Assembly (NCBI RefSeq): GCF_018837975.1
Contig: NZ_JAGSOY010000005.1
Coordinates: 102,116-166,115 of the forward strand
Direction: 5' to 3'
Length of the DNA stretch: 64,000 nucleotides
Origin: Zooshikella harenae
Lineage (GTDB): Bacteria > Pseudomonadota > Gammaproteobacteria > Pseudomonadales > Zooshikellaceae
Under the pieces are notes generated by a model. The model searched no databases. It was not told the origin of the DNA and saw nothing but the letters and a program-made list of their open reading frames with translations. Both the position numbers and the translations under genes were made by a program. How positions within the stretch are numbered: the first letter of the stretch is position 1; the number at the start of each line of letters is the position of its first letter. This document shows positions 57,468-64,000 of the stretch, one piece after another.

Positions 57468-59363
57468 ATGACTGCTAATAAAAACCAAGATTTTTTTAGT
57501 AATAGTGCAGTTGTTGTGCTATTTTTTTGTGCTTTACTATTGACTCTTTATGTATACTGGCCTTCGCTAAATGGGCCTTTTGTTTTTGATGATATTCCCA
57601 ACTTAGAAGCACTAGGTGCGTTTGGTGGTGTCGACTCGTTAGAAAAAGCATTAATCTTTATTTTTGATGGAAAAGCGGGGCCTTTGGGTAGGCCCCTAGC
57701 GCTTACTTCATTTCTCCTGAATGATACTAATTGGCCATCAAATGCTGAATTTTCTTTTAAATATACTAATGTATTAATTCATTGTCTGGTGGGGGTCTTA
57801 ATATTTGTTTTTGCTCGAAAAATAATATTTTTAGCGGGTGTAAACAAAGATAGAGCTAATATATATGCCATATTTGTAATGATCTTTTGGTTGTTGCATC
57901 CAATGAATATAAGTGGCGTACTGTTGGTCGTACAGAGAATGAACCAACTGGCAACAGGTTTTATGCTGATTTTTTTTATATATTATCTGTATAATAGAAA
58001 TTCAGTAGTTAGCTTTGATAAAAGTGTATACTTTTTTAGTATTTGTGGGGCAATATTTATTGCAGCAATTTTGTCTAAAGAAACAGCTGCTTTGATACCT
58101 ATCTACTTGTGTGTTTTAGAAATTGTATTGCAGGGACAGCGCAGAGAAAAAAATGATTGGATTCAGGTTTTTATTGTTTATATTGGTGGGCTTGCTTTCA
58201 TTGGATTGTTATTTTTTTATGCTAATTTTGATAGTTTTACTTGGCAAGTAAGAGGTTTTACGCCTTTAGAACGATTAATGACAGAATCGAGGATTCTAAT
58301 TGACTACTTGGATAAAATTGTAAGGCCAAGTTCTGTAGGGTCAGGATTTGTCAATGATGATATAATTCTTTCCAAAAATCTTTTTGAGCCAATAACAACT
58401 GTCTTGTCAATAATATTTGTTGCATCTCTTTTAGTTGTTGCTTTATTTGTTAAAAATAAATTGGTTAAATTTGGCATATTTTGGTTTTTTGGAGGGCACT
58501 TACTTGAATCAACATGCTTGCCGCTTGAACTCTATTTTGAGCATAGAAATTATCTTCCTATGGTAGGCATTATAATTGCCTTAGTAGGTATTTTAGATCA
58601 ACTTAAACAAAAAGAAATTGTATATGGTGTGATGTGTGTATTGGTTTTAATAAGTTTGATTTTATCTCGTCAATCAGCGGTAATATGGGGGGATTCTAGT
58701 AAACTAGCCAAAGTGTTATTCGTAGAGCATCCAAATTCAAAAAGAGCTTATCAGTCCTTTATTAATGAAAGGTTTTTTAGTGGGGATATGGCTGCAGTAA
58801 AATATTTAATTGCTAGTGGGAAAGAAAAGTTTCCTGGTGATAATTACATGTTGCTTCAATCTGTTATTGTTGGATGCGATAATGAGTTAAATTTTGCTGT
58901 TGAAAATGAAGATATTAAACGAAAAATAATTTCTGGTTACTATGATAATGGAAGTATTGCTTTAATTAATACTTTGTCGAGGTTGGCTAGAGATAATAAA
59001 TGCCGTGAAGTTAATTATGATTTTGTTGAGGATGTGATTGATGGGTTTTTGTTAAATAAGTTTTATAAAGGAAATTATGATAGATCAATTCTTTACTCAA
59101 TAAAGCATGATTTATATATACATAAAAAAATATATAAAAAAGCACTTTATTTTATAAATAAAAGCGTAAAGCTGAATAATAAAAATCATCAGTTAATGTT
59201 TAAAAAAATATCTTTGCTATCTGCGTTAGAATTTAATTCAATGTTGGTGTCTACCTTGAAAGAAGCAATGAATATATCATCAGGTAATTATTTTAAGGAT
59301 AAATTCTACAGAGATATATATGCTAGTATGATAGATGATCTGGTTAAGCTTGAGAAAGGCTAA
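57468..59363 (+). CDS. TMTC-like GT-C membrane glycosyltransferase with TPR-like tail
   Basis: 631 residues. About ten membrane segments (first at 15-35) and a C-terminal soluble part (about 430-631) of helical, TPR-like repeats. Directly after segment 1 comes GPFVFDDIPN, whose Asp-Asp fits the catalytic acid site of GT-C enzymes in the first periplasmic loop. FEHRNYLPMVG at about 365 resembles the bacterial TMTC-type family. Such enzymes take sugar from a polyprenyl-phosphate carrier. Lying 68 bp behind pilA, it is a candidate pilin O-glycosyltransferase, but no sequence match proves this. Much richer in A and T than the housekeeping genes, so probably acquired. Confidence 0.68.
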   Translation: MTANKNQDFFSNSAVVVLFFCALLLTLYVYWPSLNGPFVFDDIPNLEALGAFGGVDSLEKALIFIFDGKAGPLGRPLALTSFLLNDTNWPSNAEFSFKYTNVLIHCLVGVLIFVFARKIIFLAGVNKDRANIYAIFVMIFWLLHPMNISGVLLVVQRMNQLATGFMLIFFIYYLYNRNSVVSFDKSVYFFSICGAIFIAAILSKETAALIPIYLCVLEIVLQGQRREKNDWIQVFIVYIGGLAFIGLLFFYANFDSFTWQVRGFTPLERLMTESRILIDYLDKIVRPSSVGSGFVNDDIILSKNLFEPITTVLSIIFVASLLVVALFVKNKLVKFGIFWFFGGHLLESTCLPLELYFEHRNYLPMVGIIIALVGILDQLKQKEIVYGVMCVLVLISLILSRQSAVIWGDSSKLAKVLFVEHPNSKRAYQSFINERFFSGDMAAVKYLIASGKEKFPGDNYMLLQSVIVGCDNELNFAVENEDIKRKIISGYYDNGSIALINTLSRLARDNKCREVNYDFVEDVIDGFLLNKFYKGNYDRSILYSIKHDLYIHKKIYKKALYFINKSVKLNNKNHQLMFKKISLLSALEFNSMLVSTLKEAMNISSGNYFKDKFYRDIYASMIDDLVKLEKG

Positions 59364-59366
59364 TTT

Positions 59367-60227
59367 ATGTCGAAATATACCTTGGTTATACCCGCAAAAA
59401 ATGAGTATGAGCATTTAGGTGGCGTGATTTATACTCTGCAAAAAAATGTGGAAAATCAAAGTATTAAAATTATTGTGGTAAATGATGGCTCAACAGATAA
59501 CACCTCTAACCTTTGTGAAAAGTATAATGTGATAGAAATTAAGCATAATTATTCTAAAGGAAATGGGGCAGCTATAAAAACCGGATTAAGAAATGTTGAT
59601 ACAGAGCATGTGATTTTAATGGATGCAGATGGACAGCATAATCCAGATGAAATTAAAAAACTAATTAAAAAATATGAAGAAGGGTATGATATGGTTATCG
59701 GAGCAAGATCGAGAAATGATCATGCTTCACTTTTCAGAAAATATGCAAATATTATATACAACAAACTGACTACATGGATAGTCGGTCATAAAGTTAAGGA
59801 TCTTACTTCGGGCTTTCGTGTGGCTAATACAGAAAAAATGAGAGAGTTTATAGAGTTATATCCAAATGGATTTTCATATCCAACGACTTCAACCATTGCA
59901 TTTTTTAGAGCAGGTTATACAGTAGGCTATGAAAGAATAAATGTGGAAAAGAGACGTGGAGAGGTAGGTAGTCATATCAATCTTTGGAAAGATGGAGTGA
60001 GATTTTTTATAATTATATTCAAAATTGGGGTTTTATATTCCCCTATGAAAATATTTTTTCCATTATCAATGGCTCATATCCTAATTGGGGTGCTTTACTA
60101 TTTGTATACATTTATTAATGATGGTAGATTTACAAATATGAGTGCATTATTATTAAGTAATGCGGTGATGATATTCCTTATTGGTTTGGTTGCTGAGCAA
60201 ATTACCATGTTAATTTATAGAAAATAG
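59367..60227 (+). CDS. GT2 polyprenyl-phosphate-sugar synthase-like protein
   Basis: 286 residues. An N-terminal GT2 domain (1 to about 220) has VVNDGSTDNT for nucleotide binding and MDADGQHNPDE with the DxD metal site, and is close to dolichol-phosphate-mannose-synthase-like enzymes (DPM1/GtrB). Two C-terminal membrane segments (about 225-250 and 258-280) fit enzymes that load a sugar on undecaprenyl phosphate. It starts 3 bp after the GT-C gene, so it would supply that enzyme's donor. AT-rich like its neighbours. Confidence 0.85.
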   Translation: MSKYTLVIPAKNEYEHLGGVIYTLQKNVENQSIKIIVVNDGSTDNTSNLCEKYNVIEIKHNYSKGNGAAIKTGLRNVDTEHVILMDADGQHNPDEIKKLIKKYEEGYDMVIGARSRNDHASLFRKYANIIYNKLTTWIVGHKVKDLTSGFRVANTEKMREFIELYPNGFSYPTTSTIAFFRAGYTVGYERINVEKRRGEVGSHINLWKDGVRFFIIIFKIGVLYSPMKIFFPLSMAHILIGVLYYLYTFINDGRFTNMSALLLSNAVMIFLIGLVAEQITMLIYRK

Positions 60228-60240
60228 GTATGGATGGTCA

Positions 60241-61341
60241 ATGAATATAGTGTTTTTGACAAAAAGATACTATACAAATAAAGATTTAATACTGGATAAG
60301 TTTGGAAGGTATTACGAAATACCTTTTTTTTTGGCTAATAAAGGTGTAAGAGTCAATATTTTTGGATTGGCTTATAAAGAGAAAAGGAGGTATAAAGTAT
60401 CATATTTTTTTAATGATAATTTTAATATAGATATGTTTTCTTTAAATTTAAAATATTTTCTGGGGTACTTTTTGTTTTTAAGAAAGTTGTTTTTGTTTTT
60501 GAAAGGTGATAAGCCTGACTTGCTAATTACAAGTGGAGATGTTGTTCATATATTTACTGGTTTTATTGTTTCTAAATTGTTTGGTATTAATTATTTAGTA
60601 GATCTTTGTGATAATATTGAGAGCTATCCTTTAACAAAGAAATTTATTTTTAATAAATTGTTTAAATATTCTGTAAAAAGAGCAACTCGTGGGATTGTTG
60701 TAAGTAATAATTTGAAAAAGTATATAAATGAAGAGGGATACTCTCCTGATAAAGTATATGTAATAGGTAATGCAGCCTCAAGAAAATTCATAAAAAAAGA
60801 TAAAATGATTTTCCGGAGGAAGATAGGATTGTCGTTAAGCGATAAGGTAATAGGATTTGTTGGTTCTTTATATAAAAATAGAGATCTTGAGGAAGTGTTA
60901 CATTTATTTGATAAGTTATCTTTGGAGTATGATGACTTATACTTATTGCTTGCTGGAACTTTTGAGAATAATATTAGACTTCCTATAAATGATAAGATGA
61001 TTTTTGTTGGAAATATAGATCATAATGATATGCCATATTTATACTCAAGTATAGATGTTTTAATTATTGGATTAACACCTGATGGGTTTGGGAGTTTTTG
61101 TTACCCACAAAAATTATGTGAGGCCATAGCATGCGAAGTACCATTTGTTGCTGCAAGCGTGGGAGAGGTGAATGAAATATTGAAAAATCACCCTAATAGC
61201 TTGTACAAATATGGTGATATCAATGACTTGTATTTAAAAGTCGTTAAGAAGTTGTCTGGCTGTCATTGTAATATAAAGCCTATCTACTGGGAGCATCAAG
61301 CAGAGCAAGTTCTGATGGTATTGAAGGAAGCAACTGCTTAA
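60241..61341 (+). CDS. Glycosyltransferase, GT4-type
   Basis: 366 residues, GT-B fold without signal peptide. The N-terminal half binds the acceptor (NIVFLTKRYYTNKDLI start). The C-terminal half has IGFVGSLYKNRDLEEV and FGSFCYPQKLCEAIACEVPFVA with the donor-binding Glu. It lacks any distinctive feature naming the sugar. The gene begins 13 bp after the GT2 gene and is very AT-rich. Likely role: extending the lipid-linked glycan on the cytoplasmic side. Confidence 0.8.
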   Translation: MNIVFLTKRYYTNKDLILDKFGRYYEIPFFLANKGVRVNIFGLAYKEKRRYKVSYFFNDNFNIDMFSLNLKYFLGYFLFLRKLFLFLKGDKPDLLITSGDVVHIFTGFIVSKLFGINYLVDLCDNIESYPLTKKFIFNKLFKYSVKRATRGIVVSNNLKKYINEEGYSPDKVYVIGNAASRKFIKKDKMIFRRKIGLSLSDKVIGFVGSLYKNRDLEEVLHLFDKLSLEYDDLYLLLAGTFENNIRLPINDKMIFVGNIDHNDMPYLYSSIDVLIIGLTPDGFGSFCYPQKLCEAIACEVPFVAASVGEVNEILKNHPNSLYKYGDINDLYLKVVKKLSGCHCNIKPIYWEHQAEQVLMVLKEATA

Positions 61342-61373
61342 TATTTTTAATTATTTACTAGCTGAGTGTATGA

Positions 61374-62579
61374 ATGAATGGAAGAAAAAAAATACTGATA
61401 ATAACCTCAACTTTTCCAAGGTGGGATGGCGATATCGAGCCTTATTTTGTCGAATCTTTTGCAAAAGAGCTTTCAAAAAAACATAAAATTGATATTTTGT
61501 CCCCTCATTTTAAAAAATCAAAAATTTTTGAAGAGAAAGATTATGGTCGTATCTTTAGATTTGTTTATTTCTTTCCTTTTTTGGAGAGGCTCAGTTATAA
61601 TGGGGGAGTTTTGTCAAATTTAAAAAAAAATAAGTTTAAGTATTTTTTGATTATTTTATTTGTAGTTATGCAATTTTTTTGGGTTTTTTTTTTGCAAATT
61701 CGATGTAGGTATAATGTGATTAATGCTCATTGGATTATTCCTCAAGGATTAATAGCTGTTTTAATTAAAAAAATTATGCCAAGAAAAATAAAGCCGAAAG
61801 TGCTATGTACATCTCATGGGGGGGATTTGTTTTCTCTCAAAAGTAGAATGCTTACGCAGTTAAAAGGCTATGTATTAAAGAATTGTGATGGTATAACAGT
61901 CGTTAGTGAATATATGTGTAAAGTTGTAAAAGAGATGGTTGATATCGATGATAGTAAAATATTTGTAGGGCCAATGGGGGTTGATCTTAAAAATAAATTT
62001 GTGTTCGATAGAAGTATAGAAAAACAAAATTTGATATTTGTTGGTAGGTTGGTTGAGAAGAAAGGTTTGGTATATTTGGTGAAAGCTATTGATATTTTGA
62101 GAAATAAATATCCAAATATTTTATTGAATGTGGTTGGTGATGGTCCGCTGTATGGTATCATTAGTGAGCTAATTAGCGAGCTTGACTTAAAGAAAAATAT
62201 TAAACTATTAGGTGCCAAAAAAAGTGATGAAGTATCTAAACTTTTGAAACAATCAAAAATATCCATTACTCCATCAATAGTCACAAAAGAAGGCGATCAA
62301 GAAGGACTAGGTTTAGTCATCATTGAAGCTCTTGGGTGTGGTTGTGCTGTAATTGTATCTGACTTACCTGCAATACATGATATTATAATTGATCATAGAA
62401 CGGGCTTGTTTTCAAAACCCGGTGACCCACGATCTATTGCAGATAATATAGAACTATTATTAACTAATGATGAGCTAATGAATAGTTTAGCTGAAAATGG
62501 TAGGAAATATGTTGTTGATAAATTTGGCTGGAAAAATGTAGGGTTAAATTATTTTTGTATATTAGATAAAATGAATTAA
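61374..62579 (+). CDS. Glycosyltransferase, GT4-type
   Basis: 401 residues, GT-B fold. Donor-site blocks are IFVGRLVEKKGLVYLVKAI, VVGDGPLYGIISELI and KEGDQEGLGLVIIEALGCG, with GLFSKPGDPRSIADNI behind. A hydrophobic stretch near residues 82-105 may be a membrane-attachment helix. Start ATG at 61374; an overlapping ATG at 61370 is in another frame. Last of the AT-rich glycosyltransferase run, followed by a small hairpin and mobile-element debris. Confidence 0.85.
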   Translation: MNGRKKILIITSTFPRWDGDIEPYFVESFAKELSKKHKIDILSPHFKKSKIFEEKDYGRIFRFVYFFPFLERLSYNGGVLSNLKKNKFKYFLIILFVVMQFFWVFFLQIRCRYNVINAHWIIPQGLIAVLIKKIMPRKIKPKVLCTSHGGDLFSLKSRMLTQLKGYVLKNCDGITVVSEYMCKVVKEMVDIDDSKIFVGPMGVDLKNKFVFDRSIEKQNLIFVGRLVEKKGLVYLVKAIDILRNKYPNILLNVVGDGPLYGIISELISELDLKKNIKLLGAKKSDEVSKLLKQSKISITPSIVTKEGDQEGLGLVIIEALGCGCAVIVSDLPAIHDIIIDHRTGLFSKPGDPRSIADNIELLLTNDELMNSLAENGRKYVVDKFGWKNVGLNYFCILDKMN

Positions 62580-62962
62580 AATGTATTTATCCTTACCGAA
62601 GGATAACTGATGAACTAATTACCAGGGAACTTTGTTGTAATAGGCTAACAACGGCTGATTGAATAAGCAATTTTGTAAATTGCTTTCACGAACTTTAAAT
62701 ATGACTATCCTTAAGCAATACTGTAGATACTTTTACGCAGCCATAGCCCCATAGTCACTCAGCTGTTCATACACTTGAGCGACTTTTTGAATACTTAGGC
62801 TCAACCCTAACTTGTCAAAAAGTTTTTCCATTAAATGTTGATTAAATTTTTTACGCTTCCATGAGGTCATTGAAATTACCGTTCTATCATTGCTTCCTTT
62901 TAACCGCTGATCCTCTAACTTCAATACATTCAGTGCTGATAATGATGCGTTTAAATGGGTAC
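62580..62962. other. Region between glycosyltransferase block and IS element
   Basis: 383 bp. It holds the hairpin TTATCCTT / AAGGATAA (62587-62606), a copy of the IS-end sequence at 62701-62716, and a minus-strand reading frame that looks like the tail of a transposase, listed next. Confidence 0.6.
62587..62606 (+). terminator. Small hairpin after the glycosyltransferase block
   Basis: TTATCCTT, loop ACCG, AAGGATAA, 8 bp after the last glycosyltransferase stop. No T-run, so termination is uncertain. Confidence 0.35.
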
Positions 62963-62966
62963 CTAA
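62733..62966 (-). pseudogene. Possible C-terminal remnant of a transposase
   Basis: A minus-strand frame of about 77 codons with no start codon of its own, open to the point where the IS1595-type element begins. It contains SALNVLKLEDQ, RTVISMTSWKRKKFNQ and ends LSDYGAMAA. The composition and the position 17 bp inside a sequence resembling an IS end (62701-62716) suggest the 3' part of a transposase from an older element. I do not recognise the family with confidence. Confidence 0.4.
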
Positions 62967-63829
62967 TTATGACTATTCTTAAGCCATCACTTGCAGTACT
63001 ATTGTGTTATAGACAATTTTAGCCAGGGGGGTTAAAAATGGCTATCAACAAAGTTCAGTTTCAAAAAGGCCTCAGTCTAAACGAGTTTATTGAAAATTAT
63101 GGAACGGAAGAGCAATGCTTCAAAGTCCTGTATAAGTTGCGATGGCCTGAAGGATTTATATGTCCAAAGTGCGGATACAATAAATGTTGTCAGTTGACAC
63201 AGAGAAGCCTTCAGCAATGTCATAAATGCCACCACCAAACTTCAATAACAGCAGGCACGATTTTTGAGTCCACTAAGTTACCTCTTACCACCTGGTTTCA
63301 AGCTTTTTATCTTATATCTCAAGACAAAAAGGGTATTTCAGCTATAGAGCTTCATCGTCATTTAGGTATTTCTTACCAATCAGCATGGCGTATGAAGCAG
63401 AAGGCCAGCCTGTCCGGATTAAGCTCAGCATTTTAAAAGGTTTTTTCAAGGAAGAAATAACGGTTTGGAGCCGTAAAAATGTGGTGAGTGGTAGTACCGT
63501 TATTTCAGATGGGTTAGCTTGTTTTAATGGTGTGGTTGATGCGGGCTGTAAACACGATAAAATTATCTGTGGTGGTGGGCGTGCGTCAGTAGAAGAGCCT
63601 GAGTTTTATTGGGTTAATACCATTTTGGGGAATTTAAAAAGTGCATTACGCAGTACGTACCATGCAATTCGGCCTAAGTATGCACAACGTTATCTTGCAG
63701 AGTTTCAGTATCGTTTTAATCGACGGTTTAATTTAAAAGATTTTATACCAAGACTTGCCTACGTTGCACTGAGAACGCCTGCGCTACCAGGAAAATTGCT
63801 GAGGATAGCTTAGGGTGAGTCATAATTAG
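62963..63829. mobile_element. IS1595-family element, internally deleted
   Basis: About 867 bp bounded by imperfect inverted repeats: 62963-62984 (starting CTAATTATGACTATTCTTAAGC) and, reversed, 63808-63829 (CTAATTATGACTCACCCTAAGC), 18 of 22 matching. Because TAATTA is itself a palindrome, it could instead be a target duplication and the true ends may lie a few bases inside. It carries one broken transposase gene. Full IS1595-type elements are longer, fitting an internal deletion. Confidence 0.72.
63038..63813 (+). pseudogene. IS1595-family transposase, internal deletion and frameshift
   Basis: Two frames cover one transposase. The first (63038-63436) has the N-terminal part with a zinc ribbon (ICPKCGYNKC, QCHKCHH) and the helix-turn-helix ending SYQSAWRMKQK. 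The second, in another frame from about 63385, continues GQPVRIKLS and carries the C-terminal DDE part (SDGLACF, GGGRASVEEPEFYWVNT, STYHAIRPKYAQRYLAEFQYRFNRRF). The middle, with the first catalytic Asp and the family's Gly/Lys-rich block, is missing at a junction near 63400. The protein cannot be active. Confidence 0.88.
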
Positions 63830-63855
63830 TTAACTTTTTAACTTGAGGAACTTTT

Positions 63856-64000
63856 ATGATTAATGAATTTGACTATCTGGCTGACAAAATAAGAGATGCT
63901 AAATTTGAAACTAATCCATACCAGCATATAACAATTAATGATTTTTTTTCTAAAGATCACTTCAAAGAAATTATTAATTCGCAGCAAGTCAATATTCCTA
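63856..64000 (+). CDS. Start of a gene cut by the window end
   Basis: ATG at 63856 with GAGGAA seven bases upstream; 48 codons are visible and the frame stays open to the edge. The N-terminus reads MINEFDYLADKIRDAKFETN, then PYQHITINDFFSKDHFKEII. The 'PYxHIxINDFF' style is seen at the start of 2-oxoglutarate/Fe(II) oxygenase-like proteins of surface-polysaccharide clusters, but the part shown has no catalytic motif. AT-rich, like the block before the IS element. Confidence 0.6.
   Translation, partial: MINEFDYLADKIRDAKFETNPYQHITINDFFSKDHFKEIINSQQVNIP

Overview
The window comes from the chromosome of a gammaproteobacterium of moderate G+C. Gene content and order match Pseudomonas and Oceanospirillales relatives: petABC between rpsI and sspA, an M23 peptidase between lpxC and secA, and argJ-Nudix-yacG-coaE-pilDCB-pilA. 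LpxC and PilB are close to the Pseudomonas proteins as I recall them. An Oceanospirillales-type marine bacterium is my best guess; the sequence alone does not fix the genus.

Layout. 1-8.7 kb: tesA divergent from ybbA-ybbP, a Yip1-type membrane protein, a glycosyltransferase, cysZ and trxB. 8.9-13 kb: wzz, then an overlapping two-gene operon of a GshB-like ATP-grasp ligase and a two-domain (formylglutamate-amidohydrolase-like plus QEGLA/DUF1704) metallopeptidase-like protein. 13-21.4 kb: zapG and zapE divergent, an aldo-keto reductase, rplM-rpsI, petABC (cytochrome bc1), sspA-sspB. 21.4-26.9 kb: dolP, diaA, yraN and lpoA on the minus strand, rsmI on plus, then the RNase P RNA gene. 27.1-45 kb: the complete division and cell wall (dcw) cluster from mraZ to ftsZ, followed by lpxC. 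It is headed by a good sigma-70 promoter and an array of MraZ boxes. 45.6-52.4 kb: M23 peptidase, secA, argJ, Nudix protein, yacG, coaE. 52.4-57.4 kb: type IV pilus genes pilD, pilC, pilB (minus) and pilA (plus, with a textbook sigma-54 promoter). 57.5-62.6 kb: a strongly AT-rich run of four glycosyltransferase-type genes directly behind pilA. 62.6-63.9 kb: mobile-element debris, including an IS1595-family element with an internally deleted transposase. The window ends inside a new gene.

How the genes work together. The dcw cluster makes peptidoglycan precursors (murC-G, mraY, ddl) and builds the divisome (ftsL, I, W, Q, A, Z). LpoA, DolP, ZapE, ZapG and the M23 peptidase are further envelope and division factors. 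The pil genes build a type IV pilus. The AT-rich block pairs a TMTC-like GT-C membrane protein with a polyprenyl-phosphate-sugar-synthase-like GT2 and two GT4 enzymes. This is a plausible lipid-linked glycosylation pathway for pilin or another surface molecule and looks horizontally acquired.

The least ordinary pieces are the ATP-grasp/QEGLA operon and the pilA-linked glycosyltransferase block. No CRISPR array, tRNA or rRNA gene was seen.
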